Assembly: GCA_000720995.1 (NCBI GenBank) | Contig: JOEL01000055.1 | Span: 16,593 to 80,592, forward strand | Direction: 5' to 3' | Length of the DNA stretch: 64,000 bases | Source of the DNA: Streptomyces celluloflavus | GTDB lineage: Bacteria > Actinomycetota > Actinomycetes > Streptomycetales > Streptomycetaceae | Part shown: in pieces, positions 18,815 through 27,271 of the stretch | Position numbering within the stretch: the stretch's first letter is position 1 | Layout: each line of letters begins with the position of its first letter | Notes under the pieces: model-generated | The model's database searches: none | Told to the model about the DNA's origin: nothing | What the model saw: only the letters and a program-made list of their open reading frames with translations | Made by a program: the position numbers and the translations under genes

Positions 18815-20609
18815 TCAGCCGAGCGGGGTGACCGTGAAGTGGTGGGCGGTGGAGCCCGTCCGTACGGTCAGTCCGTCCGCCACCAGTTCCGCCGGTGCCG
18901 TGCCGCCGGCCAGTGCGGCGTGCAGCGCGGAGGCGCCGGCGGCCGGATCGGCGGCCGACGGCGCGGCGGTGAGCCGCAGCAGATCGCCCGCGCGGGTGCG
19001 TACGGTGCAGTCGCCCGGCCCCGTGACGTACGCGGCGAGCGCGCAGTGCGGCCACCGGGCCAGTACCTCGGCGCACCAGTTGGCCGGTGGTCCCAGCCGC
19101 GGATCGGCCGCGTCGCCGTACCGGAAGATCACATCTGCCGACGCCGCCGCCCCGGGGTCCGCGGTGTCCTCGTGCACCGCCAGATGCGCCGCCACGTCTC
19201 CCGCCGACCCCTCGCCCGGCGGTTCGCCGGCCGGTTCGTGGACCGGTTCCGCGAAGCGGCGCAGCGCGACCTCGCCCGCCCGCGGCAGCCGGGTCAGTAC
19301 CCGCAGCGGGGCGGTGCGCAGCGGCGGATCGTACGGCGGCAGGGGCAGCGGGTCGAGCAGCGCGGGCCAGGGGGGCTCGGGAATCCCGATGAGGCGGTAG
19401 AAGACCTTCCGCAGCAGCGCCGCCGACTCGCCCGGCGCGGAGGTGGTCAGCGCCGCCGGGCCCGGCAGCGGACGGTGTCCGTCGAGCAGCGACTCGACCT
19501 GCCGCCGCAACGGCGCCCGTGGATCGAGACGCGGCGCCGTGCGGACGAACTCCGCCACCGGGGAGCGCGGGTCCAGCCCCGAGAGCGGTGCCGCGCCCAG
19601 GAGGACGGGGACGCCGAGCGCGGCCGCGTAGTAACTCACCGAACCGTGGTCCCCGATCACCGCGTCCGCGGCGAGCAGCGCCTGCCGCCACCCCTCCAGG
19701 GGGTCGAGCAGTGCCAGGCCGCCGCGCCGCGCCCGGTGCAGCCAGGCCCTGATCTGCCCGGGGCCGTGACCGTGCCAGATATTGGGGTGCAGAACGGCCG
19801 CGAGCCGGTACTCGTCGGCGGGGAGTTCGCCGGTCAGCCGGGGGAGCAGGGAGGGCAGCAGGTCCTCGGCGCCGCCGTCACCGAAGAGCGATTCCGGGTT
19901 CCAGGTGGAGTTCAGGACGAGCAGCCGCTGTCCGCGCCGTACGCCGAGGGTCCGGCGGAACCGGTCGCGGTGCGGACGGGCGGCCAGCATCCGGTCGAAG
20001 CAGGGATCCCCGCCGAGCACGGCGGTCGGCGCCGCCGACGGGCACGCGGCCCGCAGCCGTACCAACTGCTCGGGATGGGAGAGCACCATCGCGTCCGCGA
20101 TGGGCGTACCGTCCGCGAGCAGCCACTCCGGCGACATCCCGAAAACAGGGGCGCCCGATCCGGTGTCGGGTGTCCGGCTCCCGGCTCCCGGCTCCCGGCT
20201 CCCGGCTCCCGGCTCCCGGCTCCCGGCTCCCGGCTCCCGGCTCCCGGCTCCCCGCTCCCCGCTCCCCGCTCCCGGCCGAGACGGCCAGGGCGACCGGTGT
20301 CCGCAGCGCCTGCTCCCACGGCAGCACCGGCACCGCCACCTCGGCGAGCAGCTGGGCCACCCCGGCCTGGAACGGCGACGACCCCGTACAGGTCGCCAGC
20401 AGCTGCACCCTGGTGTCGTCGCGGAAGAGCGGCAGCACATCCAGCAGCCGGGTCGCGGACGTGACGTTGTGCACCACGAACAGCACCCGCAGGCACCGCC
20501 CCCGGGTGTCCCACCGCCCGGACTCGTCCCCCACCGGGACGCGTATCCATCCGTCCGGCCGCTCGTCCACCCAGCCCCCTCGTCGCCTGTCCCGCCACAC
20601 TGTCACCAC
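18815..20609 (-). CDS. Glycerophosphotransferase-like protein, out of frame across a 7-bp repeat
   Basis: The N-terminal part starts with GTG at 20609 and contains RVLFVVHNVTSATRLLDVLP, a Rossmann-like start. It runs in one frame to the heptanucleotide repeat at 20174-20271. The conserved continuation is in a different frame: FGMSPEWLL, VLNSTWNPESLFG, AVLHPNIWHGHG, ADAVIGDHGSVSYYAAALGVP, to the stop at 18815. The C-terminal half resembles CDP-glycerol glycerophosphotransferases and related GT-B enzymes of wall polymer synthesis. With the 14 repeat units present here the two halves are one base out of frame. Removing one unit, or adding two, would join them into one protein (595 residues after loss of one). 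It could be an OFF phase variant, a pseudogene, or an assembly error in the repeat. It is convergent with the TPR gene. Confidence 0.7.
20174..20271. repeat. Heptanucleotide repeat (CCGGCTC) inside a coding region
   Basis: Eleven perfect CCGGCTC units (20174-20250) are followed by three CCCGCTC variants. On the coding (minus) strand this reads as GAGCCGG repeats. All three frames stay open and give the same heptapeptide cycle E-P-G-A-G-S-R, because three 7-bp units equal seven codons. Each change of one unit shifts the downstream frame by one base. Confidence 0.95.
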
Positions 20610-20670
20610 GCGTACGGCCAGTCACGATAGCCGCGGGCGCGAGGGAGGGTGCCGTCCGGTGGTGGTAGCG

Positions 20671-21753
20671 CTACGCCGTCGTCGGCGCGGGGATCTCGCC
20701 GGCGCGGTCGACCGCGGCCCTGGTGAGGATCGCGGAGGTACCGACGACGGTTCCGGCCGGGCCGGCCTCGCCCGCCTCCGTGAGGACCGTGCGTTCGCCG
20801 AGGAACGCGTAGGTCGTCCGGTCGAAGATCCACTGGGTCTGGCGCCCGTGTGCCGTACGGGCGACGGCGACGCCCTCGCGGCCCGCGGCGTCGGCGGCCG
20901 TCCGGACCACCGTGACCCCGGGGATCTTCGCGGCGGCCCGGTAGAGCGCGGCGCCGACCCGCGGTGGTGCCCAGGTCTCGGCCAGCAGATCGCCGATCGC
21001 GGTGAAGGCCCGCTGGTCCGGGTCCCCGCCGCGGCTGCGGGCCTCGTCCCGGATCAGCTTCAGCAGGGCGTCCGGGTCGGTGGGCAGCGACGCGACGTAC
21101 ACATGGGTGGGGCTGTCGACCGACGGGCCCGCCTTGTGCAGCCTGCCCGGCCGGGGCGTCGCCCCCGGGCCGTCGAGGGTGTGGACGGGCCCGTCGGCAC
21201 CGAGCGGGGAGGCGGGCCCGCCCCCCTCGCGCAGCAGGCCGGGGCGGCTGCCGTCGGCGGACAGCCACACCTGCCGGGTGTGCACGGGAGCCTGGGTCGC
21301 GGCGCCGCCCGCGGCGTGCTGCGCGGTGTAGGCGACCTTGCTCTCGATGTACACGAACTGGTCGGCGCGGGCCGTCGGTTGCCCCCCGTGGGCGGCGGCG
21401 AGTGCGATGCGGTCGAGGAGCCTGGTCGCGTCGGGGGCGCCGGGCGCGCCGCCGTCCGCGACCGCGGTGGGCCGGCCCCCGGGCGGGTCCGCGAGGTTCA
21501 CCACGACGATGCCGCCGGCCGCCAGGGCGCAGGTGAGCGCCGGCACCATGATCCGGACCAGCCGCCGGCGCGGGCGCGCGGCCCGGAGGGTGCGGCCGCC
21601 GGCCGGTTCGGTGCAAGCGGCCTCGCGCAGCAGCGTTTCCTTCAGCAGCAGCGCGCGGTCGGGCTCCAGACCGGGGACCGGCGGCGGGGGCAGCAGCGCG
21701 GTGCGGCCGAGGCGTTCGGCCTCCTCGGACCGGGGGTGCGGGGTGGTGTTCAT
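20671..21753 (-). CDS. CU044_5270-type membrane protein, sigma-factor partner
   Basis: The ATG at 21753 overlaps the sigma-factor stop (ATGA) and has AGGAGA eight bases upstream, so the two genes are translationally coupled. The 360-residue product has a charged cytoplasmic N-terminus of about 80 residues. One transmembrane helix follows (IMVPALTCALAAGGIVVV, about 80-98), then a large extracytoplasmic domain beginning DATRLLDRIALAAA. This matches the CU044_5270 family, usually encoded just after an ECF sigma factor in actinomycetes. Its position suggests an anti-sigma or accessory role. I see no zinc-binding anti-sigma HxxxCxxC motif, so anti-sigma activity is inference only. Confidence 0.8.
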   Translation of the reverse strand: MNTTPHPRSEEAERLGRTALLPPPPVPGLEPDRALLLKETLLREAACTEPAGGRTLRAARPRRRLVRIMVPALTCALAAGGIVVVNLADPPGGRPTAVADGGAPGAPDATRLLDRIALAAAHGGQPTARADQFVYIESKVAYTAQHAAGGAATQAPVHTRQVWLSADGSRPGLLREGGGPASPLGADGPVHTLDGPGATPRPGRLHKAGPSVDSPTHVYVASLPTDPDALLKLIRDEARSRGGDPDQRAFTAIGDLLAETWAPPRVGAALYRAAAKIPGVTVVRTAADAAGREGVAVARTAHGRQTQWIFDRTTYAFLGERTVLTEAGEAGPAGTVVGTSAILTRAAVDRAGEIPAPTTA

Positions 21754-22421
21754 CGGTGGTTCTCCTGGGTCGAGGACCGGGCTGCGGGGATGCGGACCGG
21801 TACGGGCTTGCCGGGGGCGGCGGCGGGTGCCCCGCGCTCCGCCGCGAAGGGCCGTCCGGCGCCGGCCCGTACGGTCCGCGCGCGGGTGGCGAGGGTTTCC
21901 GCGTCGGCGAGTTCGCGCAGCCGGGTACGGGCGCGGGACAGGCGTGAGCGGACGGTGCCGACCGGCACCCCGAGCGCCTCGGCCGCGGCCGCGTAGTCCA
22001 GGCCGGCCCACACCACCAGGGTGAAGACCTCCCGGTCGCGGCGGCGCAGCCGGGCGAGTGCGGCGTGCGCGGCGCGCAGTTGCTCGGTGTCCGCGAGCCG
22101 GGTGACGAGATCGTCGGCGAAGTCCGGCACCGAGCCGCGTTCCGGGACGCGGGCGAGCGCGCTCTCGCGGCGCCGGCGGGCGCGGGCGTTGCGGCGCATC
22201 AGATTGGTGGCGATGCCCAGCAGCCACGGGCGCAGACCGTCCCCGTCGGGGCGCAGCTTCTCCCGGCCGCGCCATGCCTCCAGGAAGGTCGCCGAGACGA
22301 TGTCCTCGGCCTCCGCCCAGTCACCCGTCACCCGCAGGGCATAGCGGTACAGCACTTGGGCGTGCTCGTCGTACAGCTCTCCCAGGGCGTCGCGGTCTCC
22401 GCCGCGGAAGCGATTCCTCAT
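21750..22421 (-). CDS. ECF-type RNA polymerase sigma factor
   Basis: This 223-residue group 4 sigma factor has a sigma-2 region from about residue 8 (ALGELYDEHAQVLYRYALRV, with DWAEAEDIVSATFLEAWR for -10 recognition and core binding). The sigma-4 helix-turn-helix is DREVFTLVVWAGLDYAAAAE followed by LGVPVGTVRSRLSRAR. The ATG at 22421 fits homologue starts. An in-frame GTG at 22433 is possible, but its Shine-Dalgarno would be too close. The stop overlaps the start of the CU044_5270-type gene. Residues after about 175 form a non-conserved tail. The gene is divergent from a secreted-protein gene whose upstream region has a GGAAC box, a possible target. Confidence 0.92.
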   Translation of the reverse strand: MRNRFRGGDRDALGELYDEHAQVLYRYALRVTGDWAEAEDIVSATFLEAWRGREKLRPDGDGLRPWLLGIATNLMRRNARARRRRESALARVPERGSVPDFADDLVTRLADTEQLRAAHAALARLRRRDREVFTLVVWAGLDYAAAAEALGVPVGTVRSRLSRARTRLRELADAETLATRARTVRAGAGRPFAAERGAPAAAPGKPVPVRIPAARSSTQENHR

Positions 22422-22553
22422 GAGCGTTTCCACACTCCGCCCTGCCCGGTCCGTTGCGCCGGTTCCGGTGACGTGCGCCACACCCGCCGGCCGGGGCCGC
22501 CCGGTGTGAGGCGGCTCACGGGAACTCCGGTGCCCGGCGGCGCAGTACAGATC

Positions 22554-24119
22554 ATGAACTCTTCTTCCGTACCCCGCCGGAGGGTCCTGCGGATTCTGGC
22601 CGTCACCGTCGCCCTGGCCGGCACCGCGGCGTCCGCGGGAGGCACCACCGCCTTCGCCGCGGAGCCGGCGACGTACGCCCTCACGATCACCCATCTCGAC
22701 CGCGGCGGCCACCGGACGGGGAACTACGCCACCAACGTCACCGGAATCTCCGGTCCGGGCGGCGGCGAGGCCGTCCATCCTTACGACGCCTCCGGCACGA
22801 CCACCGTGCGGCTGCCCAAGGGCCGGTACCTCCTGGACAGTTCGCTGACCACCGGTAACGGCGCGGACGGTACGGACTGGATCGTCCAGCCGCGCCTCGA
22901 CCTCGACCGCGACACCACCCTCACCGTCGACGCGCGGACCACCGCCCCCGTCGACGTGCGGCCGCCCGACCGCTCCGCGGGCTTTCTGCACAGTGCGATG
23001 TTCGTCCGGGTCACGCACGACGGCGCCACCCGGGACGCCAACCTGATCTCCGCCTCGCCGAACCTGCGCGTCGCGCATCTGGGCCCGGACGCCGAACCCG
23101 GCACGGTGCGGCAGTGGTTCGACGCGTACTGGACGACCGGGACCGCCGGTTACGCGCTCGGCCACACCGCCACCGGCAACCGCGCCCTGACCGGGCTCGT
23201 CCGGCACCCCGCCGCGAAGGACCTGGCCACCGTGCGGATCCGCGGCGCGGCCCGGCCGGGCACCGCGGAGGCCGCGACCGTCGACCTGCAGCCGACCGCC
23301 GGACCGACCGTCGGCGTCACCCGGAAACTCGCGGTCCCCGGCACCGCCACCTACTTCGTGACACCGGAACGCGGCACCTGGGACGTCACCTACACGGCCC
23401 CCGGTGCGCCCGGCGCACCGGCGAACCGCTACGCCGCCGACTCCATCGCCGTGCGCGCCGGGGCCACGACCACGCACACCTTCGACAACGCCGTCTTCGG
23501 CCCCGGTCTCGCCGGCCGCCCCGGTGTCGTACGCGACGGCGACCGTCTCACCGTCGATGTCCCGCTGCTCGCCGACGGCGAGGGCCACCTGCCGTCGGCA
23601 CCGCCGTACGCCGCGGCCTCGACCACGCTGCACCGCGACGGCGTGCTCGTCGGGACCCGGACCGGCGCTCCCGGACGGGGCGAGTTCACCGTGCCGCCGG
23701 GGCGCGCGGAGTACCGGGTCACCAGTACGGTGCGGCGCGACGGCGGACCGGGCGCCGCGACCCGGGTGACCGCGTCGTGGACCTTCACCTCGGGCACCAC
23801 GGGCGGACCGGTCCCGATGCCGGTGAGCGCCGTGCGGTTCGCGCCCGGACTCGACCCGGCCGGCACCGCGGCGGCGAACGCGCCACTGCGCGTCCCCGTC
23901 TCGGTACAGGGCGCCGCCGCGGACGGGCGCGTCCGTGCGTTGGCCGTCTCGGTGTCCGTGGACGGCGGCGCCTCGTGGACGCGGGTCCCGGTGGAGCGCG
24001 GCGCCGTCACGGTCCGCAACCCGCGCGCGGGCACCGGCGTCTGCCTGCGCGCGGAGCTGACCGACACCGGCGGGAACACCCTCACCCAGACCGTCATCGA
24101 CGCCTACCGCACGCGGTGA
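22554..24119 (+). CDS. Secreted protein resembling the C-terminal region of S8 proteases
   Basis: The 521-residue protein has a classical signal peptide: an Arg-rich start, hydrophobic core about residues 14-28, cleavage near AFAAE at about 37. No enzymatic motif is visible. The mature part is Thr-rich and beta-like, with TYALTITHLDRGG, VRLPKGRYLLDSSL and LTVDARTTAPVDV. From memory this resembles the accessory C-terminal region of large secreted subtilisin-like proteases of Streptomyces, but here without a protease domain. There is little room for a Shine-Dalgarno. GGAACT at 22521-22526 and CAGTAC 16 bases later could be an ECF-type promoter giving a very short leader. It is divergent from the ECF sigma gene and may belong to its regulon. 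Confidence 0.7.
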   Translation: MNSSSVPRRRVLRILAVTVALAGTAASAGGTTAFAAEPATYALTITHLDRGGHRTGNYATNVTGISGPGGGEAVHPYDASGTTTVRLPKGRYLLDSSLTTGNGADGTDWIVQPRLDLDRDTTLTVDARTTAPVDVRPPDRSAGFLHSAMFVRVTHDGATRDANLISASPNLRVAHLGPDAEPGTVRQWFDAYWTTGTAGYALGHTATGNRALTGLVRHPAAKDLATVRIRGAARPGTAEAATVDLQPTAGPTVGVTRKLAVPGTATYFVTPERGTWDVTYTAPGAPGAPANRYAADSIAVRAGATTTHTFDNAVFGPGLAGRPGVVRDGDRLTVDVPLLADGEGHLPSAPPYAAASTTLHRDGVLVGTRTGAPGRGEFTVPPGRAEYRVTSTVRRDGGPGAATRVTASWTFTSGTTGGPVPMPVSAVRFAPGLDPAGTAAANAPLRVPVSVQGAAADGRVRALAVSVSVDGGASWTRVPVERGAVTVRNPRAGTGVCLRAELTDTGGNTLTQTVIDAYRTR

Positions 24120-24173
24120 CCCCGCCGGCCGGGCCGGTGAACGACGCCTGAGCGCACCGGTTTCCGGCGGGTG

Positions 24174-24202
24174 CCGTCGCCGCGGGAGGCGCGCGGCGAC
24201 GG
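24174..24202. terminator. Bidirectional hairpin terminator
   Basis: A perfect 11-bp stem, CCGTCGCCGCG with CGCGGCGACGG, and a 7-base loop lie between the convergent secreted-protein and response-regulator genes. Confidence 0.75.
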
Positions 24203-24230
24203 TGGCCAGGGGCCCCGGCGGCCCCGGCGC

Positions 24231-24902
24231 TCATCTCGCCGGGCTCGCCGGTGCGGCGGCGTCCAGGTAGGCGAGGACGGCCAGTACCCGGCGGTGCACA
24301 CTGCCGCCCTCGGGTGGCAGGCCGAGCTTGTCGAAGACACCGCGGATGTGTTTGCTCACCGCCCGCTCGGTGACGACCAGGCGTTCGGCGATGGCGGCGT
24401 TGGCCAGCCCCTGGGCCATCATCTCCAGCACCTCGTGCTCACGCGGCGTCAGGCTCCGCAGCGGCCGGGCGGCGGCCTTCCGGCTGACGATCTCGGTGAC
24501 GACCTCGGGGTCGAGCGCGGTGCCGCCGTCGGCGATCCGCTCCAGCGCCTCCAGGAACTGCTCGACCCGCCCGACCCGGTCCTTGAGCAGATAGCCGATC
24601 CCGCGCGCGCCCTGCGCCAGCAGTTCGGCCGCATAAGCCTGTTCGACGTACTGCGAGAGCACCAGGATCGGCAGCTCGGGGAGCTCGCTCCGGGCCTGCA
24701 CGGCGGCCCGGAGCCCCTCGTCGCGGAAGGTCGGCGGCAGCCGCACATCGAGTACCGCGGCGTCCGGCCGGTGGGTGCGCAGCGCGGGCAGCACCTCGGG
24801 CCCGGCCGCGCAGGTCGCCACCACCTCATGGCCGTTGATCGTCAGCAGCAGGACCATGCCCTCCCGCAGCAGCGCATTGTCCTCGGCGATCACGATCCGC
24901 AC
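24231..24902 (-). CDS. NarL/LuxR-type response regulator (module 1)
   Basis: This 223-residue regulator has a receiver domain with the acidic pair ED at residues 7-8, phospho-acceptor Asp52 in AVLDVRLPP and the Lys of LLKDRVG. The C-terminal LuxR helix-turn-helix contains LTPREHEVLEMMAQGLANAAIA and AVSKHIRGVFDKLGL. It begins with a GTG inside the last codons of the histidine kinase gene (13-base overlap), so the two are coupled. It closely resembles the regulator at 32128-32772. It probably controls the divergent MacB-type transporter. Confidence 0.93.
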   Translation of the reverse strand: MRIVIAEDNALLREGMVLLLTINGHEVVATCAAGPEVLPALRTHRPDAAVLDVRLPPTFRDEGLRAAVQARSELPELPILVLSQYVEQAYAAELLAQGARGIGYLLKDRVGRVEQFLEALERIADGGTALDPEVVTEIVSRKAAARPLRSLTPREHEVLEMMAQGLANAAIAERLVVTERAVSKHIRGVFDKLGLPPEGGSVHRRVLAVLAYLDAAAPASPAR

Positions 24903-26101
24903 GGCAGCTCCACTCTCAGCTCGGTCGGCCCGCCCGGGGGGCTGGTGAGACCGGTCGTACCGTCGAGCGCGGCGACCCGGCGGCGGATGCCGAGCAGCCC
25001 GCTGCCGCCATACTCGTCGGCCCCGCCGGCCCCGTCATCGGTGACGGTGACCCGCAACAGGCCGTTGGTCCGGGTGAAGCGTACCGACGCCCGGGTGGCG
25101 CGACTGTGCTTACGGATATTGGTCAGCGCCTCGGCGACCGCGAAGTACGCGGCGGCCTCGACCGAGGCGGGCAGCCGGTGGCCGCTCTCCACGGCGCTCA
25201 GGCCCATCTCCACCGGGATGGCTGACGAGGCCGCCAACGCGCGCACCGCACCGGCCAGTCCGCGGTCGGTGAGTACCGGCGGATGCACCGTCCGCACCAC
25301 CTGCCGCAGTTCGGCCAGCGCCCCCTCGACGCCCTCCTGCGCCTCGTCCAGCCGGGCCAGCGCCGCGTCCGGATCCGCCCGGACCTGCTGTCTGGCCAGG
25401 CCGATCCGCATCGACAGGGCCACCAGCTGCGCCTGGACGCCGTCGTGCAGATCCCGTTCGATGCGCCGCAGTTCCGCGCTGTGCGCCTCCACCGCGCCGG
25501 CCCGGGTGTCGGACAGTTCGGCGACCCGCTCGGCCAGCCGCGCGGACGCCGAGGGGCGCAGCAGCCGCGCGCTCCACCGGGCCTGGGTGTCGGCCAGCGT
25601 GTCGAGATGCCGCAGCACCAGGGACGTACGCGGGGCGGCGGGCACCCCCGAGTGCTCCGCGCGGCGCCGGTCGAGCGCGCCGCCCAGGCCCATCCGGGCG
25701 CCGTCCACCACCAGGCCGGCCCCCCACAGCGGGACCGACAGCACGGTGAAGCCGATGACCGAGCACGTCAGGACCGGCAGCCAGCGCGCATCGCGCCAGG
25801 TCCCGGGGTCGGTCAGGGCCAGCCGGATCCGGTCGGCGGGTGCCCCGTCGAGCGGCAGGTACAGCTCGGGGACAGGCGTGCCCAGCCGGGTGCCGGCGCG
25901 CGTCCGCTCGTAACCGGCCAGCCGACGCAGCACCAGCACGATCTCCGGCCAGGCCGGAGCGCCGATCACGAACAGGACGAAGACCAGCCCGATGGGCACC
26001 AGGAACGAGGCGAGAAGGCACAGCCAGGCCAGCGGGAGGCCGAAGTACAGATACTGCGCGGCGTTCCAGGAGCGCTCCAGCCGGTCGGCGAAGTCCTGCA
26101 T
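24890..26101 (-). CDS. Sensor histidine kinase, HisKA_3 family (module 1)
   Basis: The ATG at 26101 has GGGAG nine bases upstream. The 403-residue kinase has hydrophobic helices at about residues 17-50 and 115-140. The dimerisation/phospho-acceptor motif RRIERDLHDGVQAQL carries His219, and the HATPase domain has the N-box EALTNIRKHS and DDGAGGADEYGGSGLLGI. This is the NarX/DesK-like type paired with NarL regulators. Very little of it lies outside the membrane, so it probably senses a membrane-associated stress or the transporter itself. It is upstream of its regulator and divergent from an ABC ATPase gene. An equivalent arrangement recurs at 32-38 kb. Confidence 0.93.
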   Translation of the reverse strand: MQDFADRLERSWNAAQYLYFGLPLAWLCLLASFLVPIGLVFVLFVIGAPAWPEIVLVLRRLAGYERTRAGTRLGTPVPELYLPLDGAPADRIRLALTDPGTWRDARWLPVLTCSVIGFTVLSVPLWGAGLVVDGARMGLGGALDRRRAEHSGVPAAPRTSLVLRHLDTLADTQARWSARLLRPSASARLAERVAELSDTRAGAVEAHSAELRRIERDLHDGVQAQLVALSMRIGLARQQVRADPDAALARLDEAQEGVEGALAELRQVVRTVHPPVLTDRGLAGAVRALAASSAIPVEMGLSAVESGHRLPASVEAAAYFAVAEALTNIRKHSRATRASVRFTRTNGLLRVTVTDDGAGGADEYGGSGLLGIRRRVAALDGTTGLTSPPGGPTELRVELPCGS

Positions 26102-26369
26102 CGTGAGGTTCTCCCTGGGGCGGGCACCGCGGGCCCGGCACCTGGTGAGGATACGGAGCACGGTAGTTGCCCGGGGCGGCCGGGGCGGTACGGCGAACCC
26201 CCCACACGAGGGTGGCGCAGGCTGTACCCCAGGTGGGGTGTGCGCCCCATCGTGCCGTGTCCGTCTGATCCATACCGTTTTCACCAGGGAAAACAGCCAC
26301 TCCGGCGCAGTCGGCGGGTGGCGGGATCGAGACCGGGACTCCGGTCGCCAGACGCCGGAGGGCACAGAG

Positions 26370-27266
26370 ATGGTCAGGCTTCGTACGGTGAAACGCGCGG
26401 CGGGCGGCGGCGCGGGCAGGCACGGAGCGGACGTGTCCGCGGGCGGGGCGGCCGGCTACGGCGAGGCGTCCGTCCACGGCGCCGTCGCTCCGCGGGGCGG
26501 CGCCCGGTACGAGGACGCCTTCGCCCCGGAAGCGGCGCTGACACTCGACGGGGTGACCCGCAGCTACCGCCGCGGCGGCCGGTCCGTGAACGCTCTCGAC
26601 GGGGTGAGCCTCGCCGTGCCGCGGGGCCGGTTCCTGGCGGTCATGGGCCGCTCCGGCTCCGGCAAGTCGACGTTCCTCCAGTGCTCCGCCGGGCTGGACC
26701 GGCCCACCTCGGGCACGGTGCACATCGGCGGCACGGACCTGGCGAAGCTGAGCGAGGCGGGCCTGACCCGGCTGCGCAGGGACCGCATCGGCTTCATCTT
26801 CCAGGCGCTCAACCTCGTCCCCTCGCTGTCCGTGGCGGAGAACACCGCGCTGCCGCTGCTGCTGGCCGGCGCCCGGCCCGACGACCCGTCCGTCCGCGAA
26901 CGGGCGCTGCGGGTACTGGACTCGGTCGGGCTGCGGGGCCGGGCCGACGACGCGCCGAGCGAGCTGTCCGGCGGCCAGCAGCAGCGGGTGGCGATCGCCC
27001 GCGCGCTGGTCACCAACCCCGCCGTGATCTTCGGGGACGAGCCGACCGGCGCCCTCGACCCGGCCACCGCGACGGACGTCCTGACCCTGCTCCGGGACGC
27101 GGTGGACAAGGAGGGCCACACCGTGGTGATGGTGACCCACGACCCGGTGGCCGCGTCCTGGACCGACGAAGCGATCTTCATCGAGGACGGCCGCATCGTC
27201 GGCCGGCTGGACCACCCGGACCCGGACACCGTGGCCCGCACGATGGCCCGGCTCGGGGAGCGGTGA
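26370..27266 (+). CDS. MacB-type ABC transporter ATP-binding protein (module 1)
   Basis: ATG 26370 follows GGAGGG by seven bases, a near-ideal ribosome site. After an extra N-terminal segment of about 60 residues, the 298-residue protein is a MacB/LolD-type ATPase with Walker A GRSGSGKST, Q-loop FIFQALNLVPSLSV, signature LSGGQQQRVAIARAL, Walker B VIFGDEPTGALDP and switch MVTHDP. It ends a few bases before the long FtsX permease gene and should form a transporter with it. Such modules in actinomycetes commonly export or sense antimicrobial peptides or lipids. The substrate here is unknown. Confidence 0.94.
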   Translation: MVRLRTVKRAAGGGAGRHGADVSAGGAAGYGEASVHGAVAPRGGARYEDAFAPEAALTLDGVTRSYRRGGRSVNALDGVSLAVPRGRFLAVMGRSGSGKSTFLQCSAGLDRPTSGTVHIGGTDLAKLSEAGLTRLRRDRIGFIFQALNLVPSLSVAENTALPLLLAGARPDDPSVRERALRVLDSVGLRGRADDAPSELSGGQQQRVAIARALVTNPAVIFGDEPTGALDPATATDVLTLLRDAVDKEGHTVVMVTHDPVAASWTDEAIFIEDGRIVGRLDHPDPDTVARTMARLGER

Positions 27267-27271
27267 GCGCC

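Noticed and set aside
20174-20271. CRISPR-like array
   Set aside because: The unit is only 7 bp, with no spacers and no cas genes. It is a simple-sequence repeat within a gene.
25283-27271. Very long open frame running into the module-1 permease
   Set aside because: The first two thirds are antisense to the histidine kinase and in another frame of the ABC ATPase, and are Arg/Pro/Gly-rich without domain character. The real permease begins at 27272.
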